NCBI GenBank assembly: GCA_903875575.1
Contig: CAIQWJ010000028.1
Span: 62,001 to 126,000, forward strand
Source of the DNA: an uncultured Acidobacteriia bacterium
Lineage (GTDB): Bacteria > Acidobacteriota > Terriglobia > Bryobacterales > Bryobacteraceae
Direction: 5' to 3'
Length of the DNA stretch: 64,000 bases
In this document: piece by piece, positions 34,652-43,677 of the stretch
Layout: each line of letters begins with the position of its first letter
Numbering within the stretch: the first letter of the stretch is position 1
Translations under genes and position numbers: made by a program
Notes under the pieces: model-generated
What the model was told of the DNA's origin: nothing
The model's input: only the letters and a program-made list of their open reading frames with translations
The model's database searches: none

Positions 34652-37600
34652 ATGAGTCGAATGACGTTGAACAGGACGGTACTATTTGCCGCGCTTCTGG
34701 CGATTGCCATGTCGCAATCGGTTTTCGCGCAGGGTTTGCTGGGAACGATTCTCGGCAGCGTGACGGATCCGAGCGGCGCGGTGATCGCGGATGCAACGGT
34801 AACCGCCACCAGCAAGGGCACCAACCTCAAGGTGACGGCGAAGACCCAATCCACCGGACTCTACCAGATCCCCAATCTGCCCATCGGCAGCTATTCGGTG
34901 AGCATCCAGAAGACTGGTTTCACCAGCGAAGTCCACCCCGACATTCTGGTGCAGGGCAACCTGTCGGCTACGGTGAACGCGTCCCTCAAAGTTGGCGCGG
35001 TCACCACCACGGTGGAAGTCACGGGTACTCCGCTGCTGAATGAGACGGACGCCACCAACGGCTACGTGATGCAGGAACAGGCCATTCGGGACCTGCCGCT
35101 CGGCACCGGCAGTTTCACCCAGATGGCGCTTCTTTCGCCTGGCGTCAGCGCCGACTTTCTGGGCGGCACGGGCTCCAACACCGGCCTTGGCAACCAGTCG
35201 ATCTGGGCCAACGGCCAGCGCGATTCTTCCAACAGCTTCGTGGTCAACGGAGTGAATGCCGACAACCTTTTCAACGGCAAATCGAGCAGCCAGGTGGAAT
35301 CGAGCCGCTATACCGCAAACACCGGTCAGGGCAACACTGTCGCGGGCGAAGTCCGCACCAACACGTCGGTTTTCGATGGCATTGGTCAGGCGCTGCCCTC
35401 TCCCCCGCAGGAAACTCTTCAGGAAATACACGTGAATACAGCAATGTACGATGCCACGCAGAGCGCGAAATCCGGCGCTCACATCTCGCTGATCACAAAA
35501 TCGGGTACCAACGGCATCCACGGCGAGCTTTACGAATACTTCCAGAACAACATTTTCAACGCGGCCCCGTTTTTCCGCAACGCGAACGCGTCGGTTCCGG
35601 CTGGCCAGAAAGTGCCGCCACTGCACTACAATCGCCCCGGCGCCACAATCAGCGGTCCGGTGGTGAAGAACAAGTTGTTTTACTTCGCGTCCTATCAGGC
35701 TCTGCGCGTGAGCGACAACCTAAACGGCACTTCCACGGCAACCGTTCCCCAGCATCTGACGGACGACCGCTCCGCCGCGGCTCTGGCCGCGATTTCGCTG
35801 CAGGACGTAAACATCAACGTCGCGCCGAGCCAGATTGACCCGGCCGCGCTCAAAATCATGAACGCAAAGGTCAACGGCAGCTATCTCATTCCGAGCGCTG
35901 TTGTCACGGATCCGGTGGCTGCCAAGGTTCTTGGCTACAACGTGATCGTCCCCGGCACGCCCAGCACTTCGAAGGCTGACATCGGCACCACCAGTCTGGA
36001 CTGGAACCTGTCGGACAAAGAACGCCTGAGCTTCAAAGGTATTTATCAGGATTCGCCCAACTACAATCCTTACGGCGGCGGCACGGCGATCAACGGTTTC
36101 GGCAAGTCGCTCGATTCCGGCTCGCGGCTGGCCTCAATTGACAGCACCACCATCCTGCGCCCCAACCTGACGTGGGAAAACAAGGTTGGCTTCCTCCGCA
36201 TGAATTCCTTTGCGAACACCGCGCAGCCTTTCGCGCCTTCGGACCTTGGCGTCAACCTCTTCGGCATTGACAAGTTCCCGCAGATCGCCATGGGTACGGT
36301 GGATAACGCGCTGAACAAGACGCTGAGCTTTGGCCCGAGCGGCAACTTCGCCAACGTGGGTATGTACCAGAACAAGTGGGATATCAGTTCCACCGCCAAC
36401 CACGTGGTGGGCCGTCACACGCTTTCCTACGGCGTGACCTGGAACCACACGCAGCTGAATATTATTAACAAGCAGACCACTGCGGCGTCGGTCGGCTTCA
36501 CCAACTTCGGCCAGTTCCTGCTGGGAGCGGTAAACCCGTCCACCTCCACCTTCTACAACGGCGCGGCCAACCGCTACTACCGGACCAATCAGATTGGCGG
36601 CTTCGTGCAGGACAGCTTCAAGATGAAGAGCAATCTGACGCTCAGCCTGGGCGTGCGCTACGACTATGACGGTCCCTTCACGGAGAAGTACGGCACGCTG
36701 GTCAACTTCGATTCTTCCCTGTACTCCTACAACGCCACTACCGACACCATCACGAACAGCGGCCTGGTTTTCGCAGGCAACTCGAAGTACGCCACGGCGG
36801 GAACTTCCAATTCCACGCTGAAGAACACGCAGGCCGGCATTGGCCCGCGCATCGGCGTGGCCTGGAGTCCCGGTTTCGTGAAGCACCTGACCATCCGCAG
36901 CGGCTTCGGTCTTTACTTCGACCGCGGCGAACTGTTCACCTACTTCTCACCGGGTGCGGGACGCGGTTTCAGCGGCCCGTTTGGCGTCACCATGCAGTTG
37001 CCGTTCACAGTGCCCACCAGCGCTGTCGCCGGAGCCACTCTTTCCAATCCTTTCGGTGCCAATTCCCCGGGCTCGCCGGGCGACCCGAGCATCCTGGCAA
37101 AGCAGTTGCCCAACATGACGCAGATGATCGCCGGCTCAGCACCGTACATCTTTGGCGGCTACGACGCCAACAACCGTCTGCCGTACACGATGAACTGGAG
37201 CTTCGACGCGCAGTACCAGCCGGTAAACTCGGTGGTGATGACGCTCGGCTATGTGGGCAATCATGGCGCGCGCCAGATCCTGCCGATTCCCTTCAATCAG
37301 GGCGGCATCGCCACGGCTGGTTCGCCGATCAACGGCCAGACCTCCAGCTACGGCTTCAACATCGTGCCAGCGGAAAACATCGCCACATTTGAAGGCGGCA
37401 ACTCCGATCTGCGCGTCCCCTACCTCGGCTATTCGACCAACTCGGTGCTCTATCGCGGCGCCGGCTACTCGAACTATCAGGCCCTCCAGTTCAGCATCCG
37501 TAAGAGCCTGAGCCACAATCTCCAGGCCTCGGCTTCCTATACCTGGTCACACTCGCTGGATATTCAGTCCAACCTCGGCCTGTTCTACAATGGCAACAAC

Positions 37601-38335
37601 CCGCTGGAGCCGAAGAATTCTTACGGAACCTCCACCTACGACCGCACCCACGTATTTACCTCGACCTACAGCTACACGATTCCAGGCGTCAAGGCGGCCA
37701 CAGGCCCCCTCGCGATGCTCGCCAACGGCTGGGCTATCAACGGCCTTGTGAGTCTGCAGAGCGGCCAGCCGTATAACATCATCGACTTCTCCGGCGCGGT
37801 GGCCGGGGTCTACAACAGCAACACGGTGAACATTGCGGATCCGATCATCGGCTTCGCGCCTGGCTCTACCGTATCGTCCGTCATGCTGCAGGGCACAAGG
37901 GGCATTAACATCCTGCAACCGCTGATCGATACGACGAAGCTCTACATCCCGACGGTAGCGCCGGGGACCTTCGGAGTACCTGCCTGCGCGACGGTGAATA
38001 ACGCGCAGGTTTGCGATACCTACGAAACATCCTACGGTGCCTGGGGCAAGAACACCTTCCGCGGCCCGTTCCAGACCCGCGCGGACATTTCCTTCGGAAA
38101 GAGAACCCGGCTGACGGAACGGATGACGATGCAGCTGCGCTTCGAAGTCTTCAACTTTCTGAACCACCCTGACTTCGATGTCCCGAGCAACAGCACGAGC
38201 CTTTACAGCCTGACGAAATCGGGCAACATCATCAAGGCGGTTACGGTGCGTGCGCCTTCGGCGACTCTGGGGACCATTACCCAGACGCTGGGCAGCCCGC
38301 GCATCATGCAGCTTTCGGCTCACTTCACATTCTGA
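34652..38335 (+). CDS. TonB-dependent receptor, OAR-like (second copy)
   Basis: 1227-residue outer-membrane protein with signal peptide 'TVLFAALLAIAMSQSVFAQ', a carboxypeptidase-regulatory-like domain (about 30-115, 'LGSVTDPSGAVIADATV', 'GLYQIPNLPIGSYSVSI'), a plug-like region ('NETDATNGYVMQEQAIRDLP', 'ANGQRDSSNSFVVNGVN') and a C-terminal barrel ending 'SPRIMQLSAHFTF'. It shares architecture with the divergent receptor at 31120-34251 but little close sequence identity by eye, so it is not a recent duplicate. A GGAG lies 9-12 nt before the ATG. It ends at a strong terminator shared with proS. Confidence 0.92.
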   Translation: MSRMTLNRTVLFAALLAIAMSQSVFAQGLLGTILGSVTDPSGAVIADATVTATSKGTNLKVTAKTQSTGLYQIPNLPIGSYSVSIQKTGFTSEVHPDILVQGNLSATVNASLKVGAVTTTVEVTGTPLLNETDATNGYVMQEQAIRDLPLGTGSFTQMALLSPGVSADFLGGTGSNTGLGNQSIWANGQRDSSNSFVVNGVNADNLFNGKSSSQVESSRYTANTGQGNTVAGEVRTNTSVFDGIGQALPSPPQETLQEIHVNTAMYDATQSAKSGAHISLITKSGTNGIHGELYEYFQNNIFNAAPFFRNANASVPAGQKVPPLHYNRPGATISGPVVKNKLFYFASYQALRVSDNLNGTSTATVPQHLTDDRSAAALAAISLQDVNINVAPSQIDPAALKIMNAKVNGSYLIPSAVVTDPVAAKVLGYNVIVPGTPSTSKADIGTTSLDWNLSDKERLSFKGIYQDSPNYNPYGGGTAINGFGKSLDSGSRLASIDSTTILRPNLTWENKVGFLRMNSFANTAQPFAPSDLGVNLFGIDKFPQIAMGTVDNALNKTLSFGPSGNFANVGMYQNKWDISSTANHVVGRHTLSYGVTWNHTQLNIINKQTTAASVGFTNFGQFLLGAVNPSTSTFYNGAANRYYRTNQIGGFVQDSFKMKSNLTLSLGVRYDYDGPFTEKYGTLVNFDSSLYSYNATTDTITNSGLVFAGNSKYATAGTSNSTLKNTQAGIGPRIGVAWSPGFVKHLTIRSGFGLYFDRGELFTYFSPGAGRGFSGPFGVTMQLPFTVPTSAVAGATLSNPFGANSPGSPGDPSILAKQLPNMTQMIAGSAPYIFGGYDANNRLPYTMNWSFDAQYQPVNSVVMTLGYVGNHGARQILPIPFNQGGIATAGSPINGQTSSYGFNIVPAENIATFEGGNSDLRVPYLGYSTNSVLYRGAGYSNYQALQFSIRKSLSHNLQASASYTWSHSLDIQSNLGLFYNGNNPLEPKNSYGTSTYDRTHVFTSTYSYTIPGVKAATGPLAMLANGWAINGLVSLQSGQPYNIIDFSGAVAGVYNSNTVNIADPIIGFAPGSTVSSVMLQGTRGINILQPLIDTTKLYIPTVAPGTFGVPACATVNNAQVCDTYETSYGAWGKNTFRGPFQTRADISFGKRTRLTERMTMQLRFEVFNFLNHPDFDVPSNSTSLYSLTKSGNIIKAVTVRAPSATLGTITQTLGSPRIMQLSAHFTF

Positions 38336-38361
38336 GAAGTTTCCCGATCGGGAGAATGAAG

Positions 38362-38401
38362 AACGGCGCGGTATGGACAACCCATACCGCGCCGTTTTGT
38401 T
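38362..38401. terminator. bidirectional intrinsic terminator
   Basis: AACGGCGCGGTATGG (38362-38376) and CCATACCGCGCCGTT (38382-38396) form a perfect 15-bp stem with a 5-nt loop, followed by TTTTGTTTT on the plus strand and preceded by AA on the other. It separates the convergent receptor gene (+) and proS (-). Confidence 0.88.
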
Positions 38402-38420
38402 TTGGTGCCGATGGCAAACT

Positions 38421-39863
38421 TTAGTACGATTTCGCGATCACAACCCGGCGGTCCACCGTTTCGCCGGTAATCAGACACTTGCCGGCACCGTCGTATTCAT
38501 CCACCAGGGGGATGTTACGCACGGTCGCTTTGAACTCTTTGAGGCGCGCATCGCAGACCGCGTCGTCTTTCAGGTGGGCCATAACGAACTTGCCACCGCC
38601 CTTTTCCGCCGTGACATCGCGCAGGATATCTTCCACTTCTTCAATGGAATTCGCCAGCACTGTGTTGGCCTTGAGCCGCTCCTTTGCGGCCGCCAGCATG
38701 TCGATCTGCATGGTATCAAGGGTGGACGCCACCTTCGCGGCGATGCCTTCCTGCGGCAGAATCTCCTTCGTCCCCGTATCGCGCCGCTTCAACACAATGT
38801 TGCCGCTCGCAAGATCGCGGGGCCCGAGTTCCAGCACCACAGGAATGCCGCGGCGTTCCCAGTGGAAGAACTTCGCGCCGGGCGACTGGCCTTCGCGATC
38901 GTCCACCTTCGCGCCGATATCCGCCGCAATCCGGTGAGCCGCTTCCAGCACAGCCGTGCGTTCCTCGTCCTTGCGGGCTATGGGCACGATCACGGCCTTC
39001 TTCGGAGCCAGTTTGGGAGGCAGCACCAGACCCTTGTCATCGGAATGGCTCATGATGAGGCCGCCGATCAGACGAGTGGAAACACCCCAACTGGTCTGCC
39101 AGACGTATTCGAGCTGGCCTTCCTTGCTCTGGAACTTCACGTCAAACGCCTTGCCGAAATTCTGGCCCAGGTCATGGCTGGTGCCGGCCTGCAACGCCAG
39201 ACCGTTCTGCATCATGGCTTCGATGGAGAAACTGCGCAGCGCACCCGCGAATTTCTCGGTCTGCGTTTTCACGCCGCGAATCACGGGCATGGCCATGATG
39301 TTCTCAGCCACGTCGGCATAGACGTCAAGCATGCGCAGTACTTCTTCCTGCGCTTCGGCGTGCGTCGAGTGCGCCGTATGGCCTTCCTGCCACAGGAATT
39401 CCGTGGTACGGAGGAACATGCGCGTGCGCAGTTCCCAGCGGATCACGTTGGCCCACTGGTTATAGAGCAACGGCAGGTCGCGATGGCTCTGCACCCAGCG
39501 GGCAAAGAAGTGGCCGATGATGGTTTCCGACGTCGGCCGGATCACGTAGGGCTCTTCCAGCTTCTTGCCTCCCGCGATAGTGACCACCGCGAGTTCCGGC
39601 GCGAAGCCTTCCACGTGCTCGGCTTCCTTCTTCAGAAAGCTTTCCGGGATCAGCAGGGGAAAGTAGACGTTCTCATGGCCGGTGGCCTTGAAACGCGCGT
39701 CGAGTTCCCGATGGAGGCCTTCCCAGACGGCGTAACCGTTGGGCCGGATGACCATGCAGCCTTTGACGATCTCCGCCGGCTCCGCCATGTCCCCCTGGAG
39801 GACAACATCCTGATACCAGGCGGCAAAGTCTTTTTGACGGGGAGTGATTGGTGATTCGGCCAT
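38421..39863 (-). CDS. proS: prolyl-tRNA synthetase, short (archaeal/eukaryotic-like, type 3)
   Basis: Charges tRNA-Pro; 480 residues. The compact size without the roughly 180-residue editing insertion, together with '[19 protein letters not shown]' at the start and the class II motif 2 region '[20 protein letters not shown]', places it in the ProS type 3 group found in archaea, eukaryotes and a subset of bacteria. '[15 protein letters not shown]' and the anticodon-binding C-terminal part ('[18 protein letters not shown]') are visible. The C-terminal end '[11 protein letters not shown]' with terminal Tyr is typical of the group. It is isolated, convergent with the receptor gene. Confidence 0.95.
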   Translation of the reverse strand: MAESPITPRQKDFAAWYQDVVLQGDMAEPAEIVKGCMVIRPNGYAVWEGLHRELDARFKATGHENVYFPLLIPESFLKKEAEHVEGFAPELAVVTIAGGKKLEEPYVIRPTSETIIGHFFARWVQSHRDLPLLYNQWANVIRWELRTRMFLRTTEFLWQEGHTAHSTHAEAQEEVLRMLDVYADVAENIMAMPVIRGVKTQTEKFAGALRSFSIEAMMQNGLALQAGTSHDLGQNFGKAFDVKFQSKEGQLEYVWQTSWGVSTRLIGGLIMSHSDDKGLVLPPKLAPKKAVIVPIARKDEERTAVLEAAHRIAADIGAKVDDREGQSPGAKFFHWERRGIPVVLELGPRDLASGNIVLKRRDTGTKEILPQEGIAAKVASTLDTMQIDMLAAAKERLKANTVLANSIEEVEDILRDVTAEKGGGKFVMAHLKDDAVCDARLKEFKATVRNIPLVDEYDGAGKCLITGETVDRRVVIAKSY

Positions 39864-40010
39864 AGAAATAGGGAGGTGCCACGCGGGACTGCGAACACCA
39901 GACTTTCAGGTTACTTCACTCAATACGCCCGCTCCCTGACACACGACACCGGCTCGGATGCACCAGAGCTCCACCTGTGATAATTGTGATCGCTTACTGA
40001 GGTGACCGCC

Positions 40011-40349
40011 GTGAAAAGAGCTTCCCTGGCCCTGTTGGTCACCGTGATCTTCGGCGCGGCGGCGGTCCAGTAGACCCTGCTGGCGGTTTTGGTGGACGTC
40101 GCGCGGCCCGGAGAATCCGATAGCGGCGCATCAGGTGGATTCTCTGCGTTTGGCGATTCAGTGGGACGGGAACCATTGGCCGCCCAGGTTGAACGCTGTC
40201 CCCCCCGGAGCTGTCAGCTCAGTGCATGGAGAAACAACTCAATGAAGACCTGCAAGAAAAATAGCAAGGGGCGGGAAGCTGTCGGTCAATCTGCCCGGGA
40301 ACCGCAAACCGCCATCAGAGTGCGTCTGGCTAGAGCGCACAGCGCATGA
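40011..40349 (+). pseudogene. remnant of a secreted-protein gene
   Basis: GTG 40011 begins a convincing signal peptide ('MKRASLALLVTVIFGAAAVQ') that ends at an in-frame TAG (40071). Downstream, coding-like sequence changes frame: shifted by one, the DNA reads 'VDSLRLAIQWDGNHWPPRLN' and later 'GKLSVNLPGNRKPPSE', which look like protein, while the original frame is unconvincing. This pattern (stop plus frame changes) fits a decayed gene. The family is not recognised. It sits in the 740-bp gap between proS and the flavoprotein; the remainder of that gap shows no gene. Confidence 0.5.
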
Positions 40350-40587
40350 CCACTAGCGCTGTAATCCGGTGGTTCCGTTGCCGGTGTAAGACTTGCAGAT
40401 TGGTTGACAGCGCCCGCCCCAGGGCTTCTCAGGTGGTTCTATGAACACCTCCCGATCTCAAGATTTACGTTCGTCAGAATGACGATTACTCTCGATCACT
40501 TTGGTTCCGTGATTGGATTGTGCTCCTATTACAGCTCAATGTCAATACCCCTTTTTTGCACCGCCCGTTGGAACAAAACAGGCACAC

Positions 40588-40593
40588 TATAAT
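40588..40593 (+). promoter_or_regulatory. -10 box TATAAT immediately upstream of the flavoprotein gene
   Basis: A perfect TATAAT at 40588-40593 lies only 10 bp before ATG 40603. Transcription would start near 40600, leaving almost no 5' untranslated region, so the mRNA would be leaderless or nearly so; consistent with this, there is no Shine-Dalgarno. The best -35 (TTGGAA, 40568-40573) has a short 14-bp spacer. Confidence 0.55.
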
Positions 40594-40602
40594 TGCACTG
40601 AC

Positions 40603-41850
40603 ATGAAAGTTTTGATCGTGGGCGCAGGCCCTGGTGGACTCGCCACCGCACTCCACCTCCATCGCCTCGGCATCGAGTGCGAAGTCTTCGAAGCAGTCCC
40701 CGAAATCAGATCTCTGGGCGTCGGCCTCAACCTCCTGCCACACGCCGTTCGCGAACTCACTATCCTCGGCCTCGGCGACCGCCTCGCAGCATCCGGCGTC
40801 GCCACCGCGGAACTTGCCTACTACAGCAAATTCGGCTCCCCCATCTGGAGCGAACCTCGCGGTCTGGCCGCCGGCTACCACTGGCCGCAATACTCCATCC
40901 ATCGCGGCGCGTTTCAAATGCTCCTCCTCGAAGAAACCATCGCGCGTCTCGGTGCGCACCGCGTCCACACCGGCCATTTCCTCGAATCTTTCAGCGAAGA
41001 TGCCGACGGCGTCACCGCAACGTTTCTCCCCCAACCCGCAGGTGCCGAAGTGAAGCATCGCGCCGACGTCCTGATTTCCGCCGAAGGCATTCACTCCGTC
41101 GCCCGCCGCACGTTCTATCCCAACGAAACACAACCCGAGTACTCCGGTCGCGTCCTCTGGCGCGGCACCACCGAAGCGCCGCCTTTTCTTACCGGCAGAT
41201 CCATGATCATGGCGGGCTATGCAAACCGTAAGTTCGTCGCCTATCCGATCCGCGAAACCAACCCCCAAACCGGTCGCGCCCTCATCAACTGGGTGGCCGA
41301 CGTTTACGTCGGCGGTGAAGCCCCGCCACCCCGCGACTGGAACCGCCGCACCGAAATCGATATCGTGCTCCCACACTTTCACGACTGGCACTTCGACTGG
41401 CTCGACGTACCCGCCCTCATCAAAGGCGCGAGCGCCGTTTACGAATACCCATTCGTCGATCGCGACCCGCTCCCCCGCTGGAGTTTCGGCCGCGTGACTC
41501 TGCTCGGCGACGCCGCGCACCCCATGTATCCGATTGGTTCAAACGGTGCCTCACAGGCGATTCTGGATGCGGCAGCCGTTGCCAACGCTCTGGTAACCCA
41601 CACCGATCCGGTTGCCGCGCTGAAAGCCTATGAGAATGAGCGCCTCGACAAGACCGCTGCACTCGTGCTCAGCAATCGCAAGCAGGGCCCGGAGATCGTG
41701 ATGCAGATGGTGGAAGACCGCGCACCACGGGGCTTTGCGCAGCTTTCCGACGTGATTAGTCGCGAAGAACTCGAAGAAGTAGCCAACCGCTACAAGGCGA
41801 TTGCCGGCTTTGAACGCGACCGCCTGAACGCGCAAATAGTCGCGAAGTAG
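40603..41850 (+). CDS. FAD-dependent monooxygenase, PhzS/PHBH-like
   Basis: 415-residue group A flavin monooxygenase that would hydroxylate an aromatic substrate using NAD(P)H and O2. Seen: the GxGxxG motif 'MKVLIVGAGPGGLATALHL', the DG-type motif region 'ADVLISAEGIHSVARRTF', and the second FAD motif 'TLLGDAAHPMYPIGSNGA', whose 'MYPIGSNGASQAILDA' form is typical of PhzS-like flavin-dependent oxidoreductases. ATG 40603 is chosen because the flavin motif starts there; an upstream open frame from 40513 is non-conserved. It stands alone at the left edge of the repeat/transposon segment, with no phenazine or other biosynthetic genes around it. Confidence 0.88.
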   Translation: MKVLIVGAGPGGLATALHLHRLGIECEVFEAVPEIRSLGVGLNLLPHAVRELTILGLGDRLAASGVATAELAYYSKFGSPIWSEPRGLAAGYHWPQYSIHRGAFQMLLLEETIARLGAHRVHTGHFLESFSEDADGVTATFLPQPAGAEVKHRADVLISAEGIHSVARRTFYPNETQPEYSGRVLWRGTTEAPPFLTGRSMIMAGYANRKFVAYPIRETNPQTGRALINWVADVYVGGEAPPPRDWNRRTEIDIVLPHFHDWHFDWLDVPALIKGASAVYEYPFVDRDPLPRWSFGRVTLLGDAAHPMYPIGSNGASQAILDAAAVANALVTHTDPVAALKAYENERLDKTAALVLSNRKQGPEIVMQMVEDRAPRGFAQLSDVISREELEEVANRYKAIAGFERDRLNAQIVAK

Positions 41851-41878
41851 ACAGACACACATACTCCCCAACCGAATC

Positions 41879-41914
41879 GGTAATACCTCCGAAATCTTCG
41901 ATGGGCCAATAGCG
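41879..41914 (+). repeat. 36-bp direct repeat, copy 1
   Basis: This 36-bp sequence, ending ATGGGCCAATAGCG, recurs at 43895-43930 in the same orientation with only three mismatches, exactly 2016 bp downstream. The pair brackets the transposase gene, the hairpin cluster and the first micro-ORF cassette. It is far too long for an ordinary target-site duplication. Confidence 0.75.
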
Positions 41915-42003
41915 TTTTCCAATTCTGAGATGAGCCTGAAGGACGAGGTTAACAGGCGGGGTTGAGTCTCCTTTCGTTTTTGGTGTTGGACATAGACAAC
42001 AGA

Positions 42004-42172
42004 GCGTGGGAAAGTGGGAATCCTGCCTTTGGATTTCCATTTTTCCACGCGGCGGCACGTCGGGACTGCGGAAATGTGGAAATCGCATTGGCGATTTCCA
42101 AGGGCTCGTGGGCTGCGAGGGAAAACCTGCTTTTGGTTTTCCTCGTAGTCCATAGCCCGGCATTTCCGCAGT
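42004..42172. repeat. cluster of nested imperfect palindromes
   Basis: Three hairpins with related sequence lie side by side. 42004-42050: a 20-bp stem with three G-T pairs closed by GCGTGG/CCACGC. 42077-42100: TGGAAATCGC-ATTG-GCGATTTCCA, perfect 10 bp. 42116-42145: CGAGGGAAAACC-TGCTTTT-GGTTTTCCTCG. The last two are enclosed by a perfect 12-bp outer stem ACTGCGGAAATG/CATTTCCGCAGT (42065-42076 with 42161-42172). The shared GGAAA...TTTCC theme suggests a REP/REPIN-like or MITE-like dispersed element next to the transposase. Apart from this, 41851-42193 holds only the 36-bp repeat. Confidence 0.7.
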
Positions 42173-42193
42173 TCTTTTCTTCTGCGTGAAACT

Positions 42194-43435
42194 TCATGCG
42201 CTCCGCCTTTGTTCAAAGCCGGCGAACAACTGCTGTTTCGCTTTGCGCATCTTTGTCGCCGCTCCGGTATCGCTGTCAGCGGCGGCCAGCCGGTCCAGTT
42301 GCTCCACCGTCTCGTCATCTTTCAGAAAACCGGCCAGTCCGGGTAACTGGCGCAGTATTTCCCACGGCGTCGCGTACCAGTTGTAGACACTGACGGTCTT
42401 GCCCTTGCTGTCCTTTTTCGTTTCCGGCACGCCGCACGGCCGGTGAAAGTTCAGGTAAGGGTTGAAGTGCGTTTCGTAAAATGCATTGATCGCTGCCGCG
42501 TGTTCCTTTGCCATGTGGTCGAATCCCATATGCTTGCGAATCACGCTGCCATTCTTCGACTCCACCAGCCCGTTGTCGTTGGACTTCCGCGGCCTCGATT
42601 TCGTCTGTTCGATCAGCAGCTTGTTCAGCAGTTCAGCCACAACATGGTTGATGAACTCGCTCCCGTTGTCGGTATGAAAGCCGAGAATGCGGAATGGAAA
42701 CTGCTTCAGAAGCCGCTCCAGCAGGGGCTTCAGATAGCTTTCCGAAATATGCTCCACCGCGCCCACGATCTCAAACTGCGTGACTTCATCCACCAGATTG
42801 ATGTGATAAACACCCTTCACTCCGTCCTGATCGCCCTGATGCACCGTATCCACGCGCAGATATCCCGGTCTCCCTCCCGGCTCCGGTTTGCGCCGTACTC
42901 CGATCGCCACCGCTGTTGGCCTGGTCTTGCTGAAGACCATCACCCGTTCCCGGTAGCTGCGCAGTTGCCGCAGATTGTAAATATGCGCCGACGAGATGTG
43001 CGCCAGCCGCTCGTAGCGGGCGTCGGCGAATTCGTAATAACCGCGATACAGAAGCTTCCGCGTAGCCGGTCCGCTCAGGGTTTCGTGTGCTTCGTCCACT
43101 TCCGCCAGCAGCGCTACGTCGACCGGAAGATACGTTACCGTGAATCGCTTGCCCCGGCCCCGGCTCACCACGATCGTACCGTCGGCTACATACTGAGCCA
43201 CCAGTCGTGTTGCCTGCGCCCGGCTCAATCCCGTCACCTTCGATATGTATCCTTTCACCAGTCCCTTATCCGCGCGCGGCAGGCTGGAATAGCTGTGCCA
43301 GCAGAGCGTCGCCTGCGTCCATTCGTAGATTTCCCTCTGCGACCGGCCTTTGAAAGTCACCCCTTCGCTGCCTTCCATGAATGCCTGGATCTGCTCCAGG
43401 CTCTGCTGTTCGCCTTTGATCATGCTGATGTTCAA
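42194..43435 (-). CDS. DDE transposase with rve integrase core
   Basis: 413 residues. The N-terminal half has a helix-turn-helix-like DNA-binding region ('KGYISKVTGLSRAQATRLVA', about 61-80). The catalytic core is a retroviral-integrase fold with Asp196 ('YLRVDTVHQGDQ'), Asp256 ('LGFHTDNGSEF') and Glu292 ('NGLVESKNGSV'), giving exactly a DD(35)E spacing. All catalytic residues are intact, so the enzyme may be active. Clear terminal inverted repeats could not be found by eye, so the element boundaries are open; candidates are the hairpin cluster on its left and the tandem 24-bp repeats on its right (43458-43516). It may have carried or mobilised the adjacent micro-ORF cassettes. Confidence 0.9.
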   Translation of the reverse strand: MNISMIKGEQQSLEQIQAFMEGSEGVTFKGRSQREIYEWTQATLCWHSYSSLPRADKGLVKGYISKVTGLSRAQATRLVAQYVADGTIVVSRGRGKRFTVTYLPVDVALLAEVDEAHETLSGPATRKLLYRGYYEFADARYERLAHISSAHIYNLRQLRSYRERVMVFSKTRPTAVAIGVRRKPEPGGRPGYLRVDTVHQGDQDGVKGVYHINLVDEVTQFEIVGAVEHISESYLKPLLERLLKQFPFRILGFHTDNGSEFINHVVAELLNKLLIEQTKSRPRKSNDNGLVESKNGSVIRKHMGFDHMAKEHAAAINAFYETHFNPYLNFHRPCGVPETKKDSKGKTVSVYNWYATPWEILRQLPGLAGFLKDDETVEQLDRLAAADSDTGAATKMRKAKQQLFAGFEQRRSA

Positions 43436-43457
43436 TCCCCAGCATCTGCTTCCCTCT

Positions 43458-43516
43458 CCTTCAGGCTCATCCGGCGTTGGAAACGCCTTGCCCCTTCAGG
43501 CTCATCTGGCGTTGGA
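43458..43516. repeat. two tandem 24-bp repeats upstream of the transposase
   Basis: CCTTCAGGCTCATCYGGCGT plus TGGA occurs at 43458-43481 and 43493-43516 with one mismatch, spaced 35 bp start to start, just upstream of the transposase start. Such tandem sites beside a DDE transposase gene are candidate transposase-binding sites near an element end, or operator sites for its expression. Confidence 0.55.
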
Positions 43517-43562
43517 CAAGACTCCAATAGCGCAGCACTTCCCAAAGGGTCTATGCTGAGGG

Positions 43563-43665
43563 TTCTACTCCGGTCCGTGCAGAGGCTAAGTTGCAGGAGA
43601 TTCCGGACTCCAAAAGCAAACCCCGCCATTACCGGGCGGGGTCTGCGCGTCAACCTGGAGTAGAA
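43563..43665 (+). ncRNA. folded leader RNA of micro-ORF copy 1
   Basis: About 103 nt that close into a three-helix structure. The closing stem is TTCTACTCC (43563-43571) with GGAGTAGAA (43657-43665), extended past one bulged T by GGT/ACC (43572-43574 with 43653-43655) and then CGTGCAGA/TCTGCGCG (43576-43583 with 43642-43649, one G-U). Inside are TTGC/GCAA plus GGAG/CTCC (43591-43619) and a GC hairpin CCCCGCC/GGCGGGG (43621-43641). The 3' end of the closing stem overlaps the Shine-Dalgarno AAAGGAG (43664-43670), so folding should affect translation. No known RNA family recognised. Confidence 0.6.
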
Positions 43666-43677
43666 AGGAGAACGCTT

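Noticed and set aside
40071-40073. Amber read-through or pyrrolysine at the in-frame TAG
   Set aside because: Downstream coding signal moves to another frame, so decay is simpler; no pyl genes are seen.
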